A stretch of DNA of 6,595 bases. It comes from an uncultured Ideonella sp. Its GTDB lineage: Bacteria; Pseudomonadota; Gammaproteobacteria; Burkholderiales; Burkholderiaceae. Position numbers and translations under genes: made by a program. Position 1 is the first letter of the stretch; the number at the start of each line of letters is the position of its first letter. The notes under the pieces are model-generated. The model made no database searches. It saw only the letters and a program-made list of their open reading frames with translations, and was not told the origin of the DNA. The stretch covers positions 1-6,595 of the forward strand of contig CAMLGG010000285.1 in NCBI GenBank assembly GCA_946479475.1. The letters run 5' to 3'. Below, piece after piece: positions 1 to 6,595 of the stretch.

Positions 1-2
1 CC

Positions 3-452
3 GACCCGCTGGGCAAGGGCTTCCACATCATCCAGGGCATGATCGCCATCGGCTCGGGCGGGCCGACCGGCAAGGGCTTCATGAAGGGCACGCAGACCCA
101 CCTGGAGTTCATCCCCGAGCGCACGACCGATTTCGTCTTTGCCGCCTACGCCGAGGAGTTCGGCCTGGTCGGCACCCTCAGCCTGATCGCCTGCTTCGCC
201 TTCGTGCTGGTGCGCGGCCTGGTCATCGCGGCCGAGGCGCCCACGGTCTTCACCCGCCTGCTGGGGGGCGCGCTGACGCTCAGCTTCTTCACCTACGCCA
301 TGGTCAACATGGGCATGGTCAGCGGCATCCTGCCGGTCGTCGGCATCCCCTTGCCCTTCATCTCCTACGGCGGCACGGCCATGGTCACGCTCGGCCTGGC
401 GCTCGGGATGCTGATGTCGATCGCCAAGAGCCGGCGGCTGATGCAGAGCTGA
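3..452 (+). CDS. rodA: Peptidoglycan glycosyltransferase RodA (MrdB), 3' part
   Basis: RodA is the SEDS-family membrane polymerase that joins lipid II into glycan strands during rod-cell elongation, working with a class B penicillin-binding protein (PBP2) in the elongasome. The frame is open at the left edge, so only the last 149 codons are seen; the internal ATG at 39 is not the true start. The visible part matches the C-terminal half of RodA closely: DPLGKGF at the edge, the GSGG and GKGF...GTQTHLEF stretch, then PERTTDF, whose Asp (codon 129-131) aligns with catalytic D262 of E. coli RodA. Three hydrophobic helices follow, with the [20 protein letters not shown] signature before the last one. 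The signature and the GTQ...LEF sequence fit RodA better than FtsW. It ends at TGA 34 bp from the convergent histidine kinase gene. No intrinsic terminator is obvious in that gap. Whether mrdA (PBP2) lies upstream cannot be seen. Confidence 0.95.
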   Translation, partial: DPLGKGFHIIQGMIAIGSGGPTGKGFMKGTQTHLEFIPERTTDFVFAAYAEEFGLVGTLSLIACFAFVLVRGLVIAAEAPTVFTRLLGGALTLSFFTYAMVNMGMVSGILPVVGIPLPFISYGGTAMVTLGLALGMLMSIAKSRRLMQS

Positions 453-486
453 GGCGGCCTGGAGGCGTCAAGGCGCAGAGGCGAGC

Positions 487-2013
487 TCAGCCGTCGGTGG
501 CCGCCACGGGCGCCGCCGGCGCCGCGGTCGGCAGGGGGAAGCGCACCGTGAAGAGCGTGCCGGGCCCGGCCCCGGCCGGCAGCGTGGCAAGGGGGCGGGC
601 ATTGTCTATCGTCACCGTCGCCTGGTGCTTCTCGGCGATCTCGCGCACGATGGCCAGGCCCAGGCCGCTGCCGTCGACGTTGGTGCCGAGGGCGCGGTAG
701 AAGGGCTGGAAGACCAGCTCGCGCTCCGCCTCGGGGATGCCGGGCCCGTTGTCCTCGACCTGCAGCACCAGCACCTGCCCGAACGGGTCGGGTGTGACCC
801 GGACCGTGACCGTGCCGCCCTCGGGGGTGTACTGCAGGGCGTTGTCGACCAGGTTGCGGATCATCTCGCGCACCAGCAGGGGCTGGCCGTGCAGCCGCGG
901 CACGCCCTCGGCGGAGGCCTCCGGCCCCTCGTAGCCCAGGTCGATGCGCTTCTCGAAGGCCTTGGTGAGGAAGTCCTGCACCGTGTCGGTGGCCAGGCGG
1001 ACGAGGCTGAAATCCTGCGTGCGGCGCGCCTGCTCCTCGTCCTCGGCCCGGGCCATGGCCAGCAGCTGGTTGACCATGTGCGCGGCCCGCTGGCTGGAGC
1101 GGGCGATCTGCTGCAGCGAGCGCTTGACCGACTGGGCATCCCCGCCGCCGGCATCGATCTCGCGCTGGGCCAGCTCGGCCTGCGTCCTCAGGCCGGCCAG
1201 GGGCGTCTTCAGCTGGTGCGCGGCGTCGGCCAGGAAGTGCTTCTGGGTGGCCATCGACTGGTCCAGCCGTGCCAGCAGGTCGTTGATGGCGCGCACCAGC
1301 GGCGCCACCTCCTCGGGCACGTCGTGCTGGTCGATCGGGCTCAGGTCGTGGCTCTGGCGGCGCTGGATGCGCTGCTGCAGCTGGTTCAGCGGCGCGATGC
1401 CGCGAGCCAGCGCGAACCAGACCAGCAGCACCGCCACCGGCAGGATCACGTACTGAGGCAGCAGCACGCCCTTGATGATCTCGGTGGTCAGGCGGCTGCG
1501 CTTCTCCATCGTCTCGCCGACCTGAACCAGGCCGATGCGGACCGGATCGCCCGTGCCCGGCTCGACCCGCAGGCTGGCGACCCGGACCGGCTCGTTCTGG
1601 ATCGACTCGTCGCGGAACTGCACCTCGCCGACCGGGGCGGGCGCGGCGGGGTCGAGGTCGGGCGCCGGCAGCTCGCGGTCCCCGGCCAGCAGCTCCCCCT
1701 TCTCGCCGAGGACCTGGAAGTAGACCCGGTCCACGTCGTCGCTACGCAGCAGCGCGGCCGCCGGCTCGGGCAAGCTCAGCACCGGCTGGCCGCTGCGCGC
1801 CGGCGCGGCCACCACGAGCTGGCGGGCGATCATGCGCGTGAGCTGGGCCAGGTCGCGGTCATACGGCCGCGCCGCGATGTTCTGCGCCACCAGCCAGGTC
1901 AATGCGGCGCTCATCGGCCACAGCAGCAGCAGCGGCACGAGCATCCAGTCGAGGATCTCGCCGAAGAGGGAGCGCTGCTCGCGCGCGGTGGGCTTGCTCA
2001 CCCTGGCCAGCAT
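487..2013 (-). CDS. TctE-like sensor histidine kinase of a two-component system
   Basis: Inner-membrane sensor kinase of 508 residues that should autophosphorylate and pass phosphate to the regulator encoded just upstream (2044-2715). Seen in order: first membrane helix about residues 24-45; an extracytoplasmic region about 46-182 whose VYFQVLGEKGELLAGD stretch resembles the 2CSK_N domain of TctE kinases; second helix about 183-203; HAMP-like linker to about 255; HisKA with phospho-acceptor H266 in HQLKTPLAGL; and a HATPase_c domain with N box (N387, N391), G1 DNGPGIP 421-427, F box FQPFYR 435-440 and G2 GSGLGLAI 448-455. All catalytic motifs are intact. The tail is Ala/Pro-rich. The ATG start is preceded by only a weak AGGCGG-like ribosome site, and a GTG at codon 5 is an alternative. 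TctE relatives sense tricarboxylates, but no tctABC transporter genes lie nearby and QseC-type kinases are similar, so the signal is unknown and no symbol is given. Confidence 0.93.
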   Translation of the reverse strand: MLARVSKPTAREQRSLFGEILDWMLVPLLLLWPMSAALTWLVAQNIAARPYDRDLAQLTRMIARQLVVAAPARSGQPVLSLPEPAAALLRSDDVDRVYFQVLGEKGELLAGDRELPAPDLDPAAPAPVGEVQFRDESIQNEPVRVASLRVEPGTGDPVRIGLVQVGETMEKRSRLTTEIIKGVLLPQYVILPVAVLLVWFALARGIAPLNQLQQRIQRRQSHDLSPIDQHDVPEEVAPLVRAINDLLARLDQSMATQKHFLADAAHQLKTPLAGLRTQAELAQREIDAGGGDAQSVKRSLQQIARSSQRAAHMVNQLLAMARAEDEEQARRTQDFSLVRLATDTVQDFLTKAFEKRIDLGYEGPEASAEGVPRLHGQPLLVREMIRNLVDNALQYTPEGGTVTVRVTPDPFGQVLVLQVEDNGPGIPEAERELVFQPFYRALGTNVDGSGLGLAIVREIAEKHQATVTIDNARPLATLPAGAGPGTLFTVRFPLPTAAPAAPVAATDG

Positions 2014-2043
2014 AGCCGGCCGCCTGACACCAGCCTTGTGGGA

Positions 2044-2715
<672 letters not shown>

Positions 2716-2756
2716 CGGCCTTGCCTTTTTGTCTCCAGGGCGATTCCTTTGACCGG

Positions 2757-2766
2757 CCCGTACGGG
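2757..2766. repeat. Perfect 10-bp palindrome in the divergent control region
   Basis: CCCGTACGGG is self-complementary over its whole length. It lies between the regulator start codon and the candidate -10 element of that operon, where an operator or a leader hairpin could sit. In GC-rich DNA a palindrome of this size may be chance, and OmpR-type regulators usually prefer direct repeats, so its role is unproven. Confidence 0.3.
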
Positions 2767-2767
2767 A

Positions 2768-2773
2768 ATTCTA
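2768..2773 (-). promoter_or_regulatory. Candidate -10 element for the response regulator-kinase operon
   Basis: Read on the minus strand this is TAGAAT, five of six bases of the sigma-70 -10 consensus, about 53 bp upstream of the regulator start codon. No good -35 hexamer sits 16-18 bp further upstream, so the operon may need an activator or use another promoter. This is a weak call made mainly on position and local AT content. Confidence 0.25.
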
Positions 2774-2822
2774 GGCAGGGCGGTCCGGGCCGGCTTGATT
2801 TTGAGCAAGGCCGAAAAATCCA

Positions 2823-2838
2823 CTGTACGAATATCCAG
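2823..2838 (+). promoter_or_regulatory. LexA (SOS) box of recA
   Basis: CTGTACGAATATCCAG matches the LexA operator pattern CTGT-N8-ACAG with one mismatch in the right half (CCAG instead of ACAG), and the eight-base centre is AT-rich as usual. It is 73 bp upstream of the recA start codon and seven bases before the candidate -10 element, so it covers the expected -35 position. LexA bound here would block RNA polymerase until RecA-stimulated LexA cleavage after DNA damage. This is the arrangement known for recA in E. coli and many other proteobacteria. Confidence 0.82.
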
Positions 2839-2845
2839 CTTCTGA

Positions 2846-2851
2846 CATAAT
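2846..2851 (+). promoter_or_regulatory. recA promoter -10 element
   Basis: CATAAT differs from the TATAAT consensus only in the first base and lies just downstream of the SOS box, 60 bp before the recA start codon. With a 17-bp spacer the -35 hexamer would fall at 2823-2828 (CTGTAC), inside the LexA box and a poor match to TTGACA. A weak -35 overlapped by the operator is compatible with LexA control. The exact transcription start is not known. Confidence 0.5.
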
Positions 2852-2895
2852 CGACGCTCGACACTGACGCCTGACCGAACGATCCGAATGCCCAG

Positions 2896-2902
2896 AAGGA
2901 GG
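2896..2902 (+). promoter_or_regulatory. recA ribosome binding site, fixes the start codon
   Basis: AAGGAGG is a full match to the anti-Shine-Dalgarno core and sits 9 bases before the ATG at 2912. An in-frame ATG at 2888 lies upstream of this site and so cannot be served by it. This decides for the shorter RecA beginning [10 protein letters not shown]. Confidence 0.85.
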
Positions 2903-2911
2903 CCCGCCGAA

Positions 2912-3949
2912 ATGGACGCACCCGTGAAGAACCTGAACACCGAGAAGTCCAAGGCCCTGGCCGCCGCGCTGGCCCAGATCGAGAAGCAGTTCGGCAAGGG
3001 CTCGATCATGCGCCTGGGCGAAGGCGAGGTGATCGAGGACATCGAGGTCGTCTCCACCGGCTCCCTCGGCCTGGACATCGCGCTGGGCGTTGGCGGCCTG
3101 CCGCGCGGCCGGGTCGTCGAAATCTACGGCCCGGAATCCTCCGGCAAGACCACGCTGACCCTGCAGGTGGTCGCCGAGATGCAGAAGCTCGGCGGCGTCG
3201 CCGCCTTCATCGACGCCGAGCACGCGCTGGACATCCAGTATGCGCAAAAGCTCGGCGTGAACCTGCAGGAGCTGCTCATCAGCCAGCCCGACACCGGCGA
3301 GCAGGCGCTCGAGATCGTCGATTCCCTGGTGCGCTCCGGCGCGGTCGACCTGGTCATCATCGACTCGGTCGCGGCCCTCACGCCCAAGGCCGAGCTGGAA
3401 GGCGAGATGGGCGACAGCCTGCCCGGCCTGCAGGCCCGCCTGATGAGCCAGGCGCTGCGCAAGCTGACCGCCACCATCAAGAAGTCCAATTGCATGGTCA
3501 TCTTCATCAACCAGATCCGGATGAAGATCGGCGTCATGTTCGGCAGCCCCGAGACGACGACCGGTGGCAATGCCCTGAAGTTCTACTCCTCCGTCCGCCT
3601 CGACATCCGCCGCATCGGCTCGATCAAGAAGGGCGAGGAGTACATCGGCAACGAGACCCGCGTGAAGGTCGTGAAGAACAAGGTCTCGCCGCCTTTCAAG
3701 GAAGCCGAGTTCGACATCCTCTTCGGCGAGGGCGTCAGCCGCGAGGGCGAGATCATCGACCTGGGCGTCGCCGCCAAGATCGTCGAGAAGTCCGGCTCCT
3801 GGTACGCCTACAACGGCGAGAAGATCGGCCAGGGCAAGGACAACTCGCGCGAGTTCCTGCGCGAGAACCCGGAGCTGGCCCGCGAGATCGAGAACAAGGT
3901 GCGCGAGGCCATGGGCGTGCCGCTGCTGGGTGGCGAAGCCGCCGAGTGA
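2912..3949 (+). CDS. recA: Recombinase RecA
   Basis: RecA is the cytoplasmic ATP-dependent strand-exchange protein of homologous recombination. Its filament on single-stranded DNA also triggers LexA self-cleavage and so the SOS response. The 345-residue product has every family landmark: N-terminal helix with [19 protein letters not shown], Walker A GPESSGKT at 73-80, catalytic E103 in DAEHALD, Walker [11 protein letters not shown] at 147-156, loop L1 around EGEMGDS (163-169), Q201 in [10 protein letters not shown], loop L2 [19 protein letters not shown] (209-227), and the C-terminal domain with [13 protein letters not shown]. The start is set by the AAGGAGG site at 2896. The C-terminus stops at LLGGEAAE, so the long acidic tail of E. 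coli RecA is largely missing. An SOS box precedes the gene, and recX follows after 23 bp with no terminator in between, indicating co-transcription. Confidence 0.99.
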   Translation: MDAPVKNLNTEKSKALAAALAQIEKQFGKGSIMRLGEGEVIEDIEVVSTGSLGLDIALGVGGLPRGRVVEIYGPESSGKTTLTLQVVAEMQKLGGVAAFIDAEHALDIQYAQKLGVNLQELLISQPDTGEQALEIVDSLVRSGAVDLVIIDSVAALTPKAELEGEMGDSLPGLQARLMSQALRKLTATIKKSNCMVIFINQIRMKIGVMFGSPETTTGGNALKFYSSVRLDIRRIGSIKKGEEYIGNETRVKVVKNKVSPPFKEAEFDILFGEGVSREGEIIDLGVAAKIVEKSGSWYAYNGEKIGQGKDNSREFLRENPELAREIENKVREAMGVPLLGGEAAE

Positions 3950-3972
3950 GCCGGGCCTGAGCCGAGGGCGGC

Positions 3973-4545
3973 ATGAAGCGTCCGCCCCTGAGCCTGAAGG
4001 GCCAGGCGCTGGCCCTGCTGGCGCGCCGCGAGCACAGCCGGGCGGAGCTGCGCACCAAGCTGCTGTCGCATGCCCGCAGGCGCGCGCAGGCGGCGGCCGA
4101 GGAGGCCGCCCGTTCCGCGGCCCTCGGGCCGCGCGATCCCTGGGACCCGACCGGGCCCGAAGAGCCCGGGGCTGCCGTCGCCGAGTTCGACGCGCAAGCG
4201 GCCGGGGCCGAGGTGGAGCTCGTCCTCGACGAGCTCGAGGCCGCCCGGCACCTGAGCGATGCGCGATTCGCCGAGTCCCGGGTGAACGCCCGCGCCAGGC
4301 GGCAGGGCACGGCGCGCATCCGCCAGGAGCTGGCGCGCCACGGCGTAGAGCTTGACGAAGAGACCGCTCGCCAGCTGCGTGAGACGGAATTGGAGCGTGC
4401 CCGCACGGTCTGGCTGCGCAAGTACGGCGGCACCCCGCCCAGCGAACCAGCCGAGCGAGCGCGCCAGATGCGCTTCCTCGCTGCCCGCGGCTTCGCGGCC
4501 GAAGTGGTGCGCCGCGTGGTCGGCGGCCACGATCCGACGGATTGA
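3973..4545 (+). CDS. recX: Regulatory protein RecX
   Basis: RecX is a small helical cytoplasmic protein that binds RecA filaments and limits, or in some species tunes, their extension and activities. The 190-residue product shows the family pattern: N-terminal [21 protein letters not shown] (about 6-26), [32 protein letters not shown] (94-125) in the middle, and a C-terminal repeat with [23 protein letters not shown] (161-183). Between residues about 34 and 80 lies an Ala/Pro/Glu-rich stretch, including [16 protein letters not shown], that separates the two halves of the first helical repeat and makes the protein longer than the 166-residue E. coli RecX. The ATG follows a GAGG site (3964-3967), 23 bp after recA, which implies translation from the recA transcript and SOS induction with it. 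Position and motifs make the call secure. The effect of the insertion on RecA binding is unknown. Confidence 0.93.
   Translation: MKRPPLSLKGQALALLARREHSRAELRTKLLSHARRRAQAAAEEAARSAALGPRDPWDPTGPEEPGAAVAEFDAQAAGAEVELVLDELEAARHLSDARFAESRVNARARRQGTARIRQELARHGVELDEETARQLRETELERARTVWLRKYGGTPPSEPAERARQMRFLAARGFAAEVVRRVVGGHDPTD
4216..4236. repeat. Perfect 9-bp inverted repeat inside recX
   Basis: GAGCTCGTC and GACGAGCTC are exact complements separated by three bases (CTC), able to form a stable hairpin in the recA-recX mRNA. No T-run follows, so it is not a classical terminator. The bases encode ELVLDEL, and repeated GAG/CTC/GAC codons may explain the symmetry by chance. A smaller 6-bp stem with a 7-base loop lies upstream at 4151-4169. 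Confidence 0.5.
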
Positions 4546-4572
4546 CCGCGGTCATCGTCCGCCTTCGCGGAC
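4544..4572. other. Two inverted repeats at and after the recX stop codon
   Basis: GACCGCGGTC at 4544-4553 is a perfect 10-bp palindrome that begins in the recX stop codon. Three bases later GTCCGC-CTTC-GCGGAC (4557-4572) forms a 6-bp stem with a four-base loop. No T-tract follows either, so intrinsic termination is doubtful. They could stabilise the 3' end of the recA-recX mRNA or be chance in GC-rich DNA. Confidence 0.4.
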
Positions 4573-4599
4573 ACCACGTATGCTGCGTTGCAACACGCG

Positions 4600-4608
4600 T
4601 GCTACAGT
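4600..4608 (+). promoter_or_regulatory. Candidate extended -10 promoter upstream of the DUF2889 gene
   Basis: TGCTACAGT fits the extended -10 form TGn plus a hexamer (TACAGT, four of six bases of TATAAT), 68 bp before the ATG at 4677. The 4579-4620 stretch is less GC-rich than its surroundings. TTGCAA at 4588-4593 is -35-like but too close to pair with this hexamer; at 17 bp it would pair only with the poor AATGTT at 4611-4616. Start-site data would be needed to decide. Confidence 0.3.
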
Positions 4609-4676
4609 GAAATGTTGTCCCGGCGCTCGCCCTTTTGTCCCAGGGCGGCCGCGGCTCAGCACGCTCGCCGTCTCCC

Positions 4677-5285
4677 ATGCCGCTGCCTTCCGCCGACCCC
4701 CAGCGCCAGCTCAAGCACCAGCGTTCCATCCAGGTCCAGGCTTATGCCCGGGCCGACGGGCTTTGGGAGATCGACGCCTTCGTGCGCGACACCAAGACAC
4801 GCCCCACGGGCAGCGCCGGCCGCGAGCGCCCGGCCGGCGAGGCCATCCACGACCTGCACCTGCGCATCGTCGTCGACACCGCTTTCAACATCCTGCAGTC
4901 GGGGGCCGAGTCCATGGCCACGCCGTACCCGGGCCATTGCGACGACCACGGCGACCGCTACGCCGCCCTGGCCGGCCTCAATCTCATGCAGGGCTTCAAG
5001 CGCGCCGTGCGCGAGCGGCTCGGCGGCGTGCTGGGCTGCACCCATCTGACCGAGCTGGCGGACGTGCTGCCCACCGCCGTCGTCCAGGCCTTCGCCGGCG
5101 AGGTGCTCCAGGTCCACCCGGACAGCGACACCAAGCCCTTCCAGATCGACCGTTGCCACGCCCTGGCCTCCGACGGCGAGGCTGTACGTCTGCACTATCC
5201 CCGTTGGTACCGTCGTCAGCCCGGCGCCATCAAACTGTCCGACAATCCGGCGCCGGCCGCGGTCCCGTCGCCCGCCGGCGGCTGA
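4677..5285 (+). CDS. DUF2889 domain protein of unknown function
   Basis: The 202-residue product belongs, by motif recognition, to the DUF2889 family, which has no established function. No signal peptide or membrane helix is seen, so it is probably cytoplasmic. Family-like elements in order: [25 protein letters not shown] (16-40), [10 protein letters not shown] (58-67), ATPYPGHC (81-88), [33 protein letters not shown] (95-127), DRCHAL (158-163) and HYPRWYRR (173-180). H58, C88, C121, H123, C160 and H161 could be metal ligands, but this is inference. The Ala/Pro-rich tail (from about 190) looks disordered. The start is the ATG giving [10 protein letters not shown]; an in-frame TTG at 4635 would add 14 low-complexity residues. 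No clear Shine-Dalgarno precedes either start. It lies between recX and sucC on the same strand, an order I recall from other betaproteobacteria, which suggests a retained role but not which one. Confidence 0.87.
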   Translation: MPLPSADPQRQLKHQRSIQVQAYARADGLWEIDAFVRDTKTRPTGSAGRERPAGEAIHDLHLRIVVDTAFNILQSGAESMATPYPGHCDDHGDRYAALAGLNLMQGFKRAVRERLGGVLGCTHLTELADVLPTAVVQAFAGEVLQVHPDSDTKPFQIDRCHALASDGEAVRLHYPRWYRRQPGAIKLSDNPAPAAVPSPAGG

Positions 5286-5341
5286 CCGCCCGGCGCCCTC
5301 CGGCCGCCTTCCGTTTCGTTTCGTACTCACGACAAGCCCCC

Positions 5342-6502
5342 ATGAAGATCCACGAATACCAAGGCAAGGAACTCCTGCGCCAGTTCGACGTGCCGGTGCC
5401 GCGCGGCTACCCGGCGTTCACCGTGCAGGAGGCCACCGAGGCCGCCCAGAAGCTGGGCGGCAAGGTCTGGGTCGTCAAGGCGCAGATCCACGCCGGCGGC
5501 CGGGGCAAGGGCGGCGGCGTCAAGCTCGCCAAGTCCATGGACGAGGTCAAGACGCTGGCCGGCCAGATCCTGGGCATGCAGCTCAAGACGCACCAGACCG
5601 GCCCCGAAGGCCAGAAGGTGCGCCGCCTGTACATCGAGGAAGGCGCGGACATCCAGAAGGAGTTCTACGTCTCGCTCGTCACCGACCGCGCCTCGCAGAA
5701 GATCGCGCTGATCTGCTCCAGCGAGGGCGGCATGGACATCGAGGAGGTCGCCCACTCGACCCCCGAGAAGATCATCACCGAGCTGGTCGACCCGCTGGCC
5801 GGCCTGACCGACGCCCAGGCAAGGAAGGTCGCCGAGGCCGTCGGCATGACGGGCGCCACGGTCGACCAGGCGGTCACCCTGTTCAAGAACCTGTACCGCT
5901 GCTACATGCAGACGGATGCCTCGCTGGTCGAGATCAACCCGCTCAACCGCGACAGCAAGGGCAACCTGATCGCGCTGGACGCCAAGTTCAACTTCGACTC
6001 CAACGCGCTGTTCCGCCATCCCGAGATCGTCGCCTACCGCGACCTCGACGAAGAGGATCCGGCCGAAATCGAGGCCAGCAAGTTCGACCTGGCCTACATC
6101 AGCCTGGACGGCAACATCGGTTGCCTGGTCAACGGCGCCGGCCTCGCGATGGCCACGATGGACACCATCAAGCTGTTCGGCGGCGAGCCGGCGAACTTCC
6201 TCGACGTCGGCGGCGGCGCGACGGCCGAGAAGGTCACCGAGGCCTTCAAGATCATGCTGAAGAACCCCGAGGTGAAGGGCATCCTCGTCAACATCTTCGG
6301 CGGCATCATGCGCTGCGACACCATCGCCGAGGGCGTGATCGCGGCCTGCAAGGCGGTGAACCTGAGCGTGCCGCTGGTGGTGCGCATGAAGGGCACGAAC
6401 GAGGACCTGGGCAAGAAGATGCTGGCCGAATCCGGCCTGCCCATCATCAGCGCAGACACGATGGCCGAGGCCGCGACGAAGATCGTCGCCGCCGTGAAGT
6501 AA
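5342..6502 (+). CDS. sucC: Succinyl-CoA synthetase (ADP-forming) beta subunit
   Basis: SucC is the nucleotide- and succinate-binding subunit of succinyl-CoA synthetase, which in the TCA cycle turns succinyl-CoA, phosphate and ADP into succinate, CoA and ATP, as a cytosolic complex with SucD. The product has 386 residues, against 388 in E. coli. The ATP-grasp domain opens with [12 protein letters not shown] and carries K46 in [18 protein letters not shown] (44-61); Mg2+ ligands N199 (VEINP) and D213 (ALDAK) are at the E. coli positions. The C-terminal ligase domain contains [26 protein letters not shown] (287-293) and the [10 protein letters not shown] loop (317-326) that meets the active site. 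All key residues are intact. The ATG is firm from alignment, although the leader is pyrimidine-rich with no clear Shine-Dalgarno. sucD follows after 18 bp, so the two are surely co-transcribed. Confidence 0.98.
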   Translation: MKIHEYQGKELLRQFDVPVPRGYPAFTVQEATEAAQKLGGKVWVVKAQIHAGGRGKGGGVKLAKSMDEVKTLAGQILGMQLKTHQTGPEGQKVRRLYIEEGADIQKEFYVSLVTDRASQKIALICSSEGGMDIEEVAHSTPEKIITELVDPLAGLTDAQARKVAEAVGMTGATVDQAVTLFKNLYRCYMQTDASLVEINPLNRDSKGNLIALDAKFNFDSNALFRHPEIVAYRDLDEEDPAEIEASKFDLAYISLDGNIGCLVNGAGLAMATMDTIKLFGGEPANFLDVGGGATAEKVTEAFKIMLKNPEVKGILVNIFGGIMRCDTIAEGVIAACKAVNLSVPLVVRMKGTNEDLGKKMLAESGLPIISADTMAEAATKIVAAVK

Positions 6503-6520
6503 GCCCAGGAGCACCAAGAC

Positions 6521-6595
6521 ATGTCGATCTACATCAACAAGGACACCAAGGTCATCACCCAGGGCATCACGGGCAAGACCGGCCAGTTCCACACC
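6521..6595 (+). CDS. sucD: Succinyl-CoA synthetase alpha subunit, 5' end
   Basis: Only the first 25 codons are inside the window, reading [20 protein letters not shown] and then GQFHT, closely matching the start of SucD (E. coli MSILIDKNTKVICQGFTG). The alpha subunit binds CoA through its N-terminal Rossmann domain, whose first beta strand and glycine loop are the QGITGKTG seen here, and carries the phospho-histidine further on, outside the window. The ATG is preceded by AGGAG (6507-6511) with 9 bases between, and lies 18 bp after the sucC stop, giving a sucCD operon. The gene runs off the right edge; nothing can be said about the rest. Confidence 0.96.
   Translation, partial: MSIYINKDTKVITQGITGKTGQFHT

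Noticed and set aside
453..486. Three closely spaced AGGCG units between rodA and the histidine kinase gene
   Set aside because: Only three imperfect units of about 8 bp in a 34-bp gap; no stem or T-run, so neither a terminator nor a meaningful repeat can be supported.
2888..2911. RecA start at the upstream in-frame ATG (adds MPRRRPAE)
   Set aside because: The strong AAGGAGG site lies between the two ATGs and can only serve the one at 2912; RecA homologues do not need the extra residues.
2716..3078. N-terminal extension of the response regulator by 121 residues
   Set aside because: It would run through the recA promoter into recA; the receiver domain begins exactly at the ATG ending at 2715.
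2771..4729. Long open frame (652 codons) on the - strand opposite recA and recX
   Set aside because: Arg/Pro/Ala-rich product with no domain; it is antisense to two clear genes and crosses the recA control region.
5275..5293. Hairpin around the DUF2889 stop codon (GGCGG-CTGA-CCGCC, extendable with a bulge)
   Set aside because: Five-bp core stem without a following T-tract in very GC-rich DNA; not a supportable terminator.
4352..5341. Upstream extension of sucC through the open frame starting at 4352
   Set aside because: It overlaps recX and the DUF2889 gene and reads as Arg/Pro-rich sequence; SucC starts at [12 protein letters not shown] in the family.
5327..6592. Long open frame (421 codons) on the - strand opposite sucC
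   Set aside because: Asp/Leu/Val/Gly-rich shadow of the sucC codons with no family resemblance.

Overview
The window is GC-rich chromosomal DNA with dense, housekeeping-type gene content. Protein sequences and gene order point to a betaproteobacterium, most likely of the order Burkholderiales: a TctD/TctE-type two-component pair is divergent from recA, and recA is followed by recX, a DUF2889 gene and sucCD. From memory, Ralstonia and its relatives share the recA-recX-DUF2889-sucCD order. The genus cannot be fixed from the sequence alone.

Layout from left to right: (1) the 3' end of rodA on the + strand, encoding the cell-elongation SEDS peptidoglycan polymerase and including its catalytic Asp; (2) convergent to it, on the - strand, an OmpR-family response regulator followed 30 bp later by a TctE-like sensor histidine kinase, an evident operon transcribed leftward; (3) a 196-bp divergent region between the regulator and recA, holding a near-consensus LexA (SOS) box, a recA -10 element and a strong recA Shine-Dalgarno; (4) recA and, 23 bp later, recX on the + strand, an SOS module of recombinase plus its modulator; (5) a 131-bp gap with small hairpins and a weak candidate promoter; (6) a DUF2889 gene of unknown function; (7) sucC and the first 25 codons of sucD, the two subunits of succinyl-CoA synthetase of the TCA cycle.

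The genes form functional blocks rather than one system: cell wall elongation, envelope signalling, SOS recombination, an uncharacterised conserved protein, and the TCA cycle. There is no sign of mobile elements, CRISPR arrays, RNA genes or phage genes, and I found no clear previously undescribed system. The points most worth a second look are the DUF2889 protein with its conserved-looking Cys/His residues, an Ala/Pro-rich insertion in the N-terminal part of RecX, the short C-terminal tail of RecA, and the shared control region between the two-component operon and SOS-regulated recA. Very long open frames opposite the real genes are a by-product of high GC content and are not annotated.
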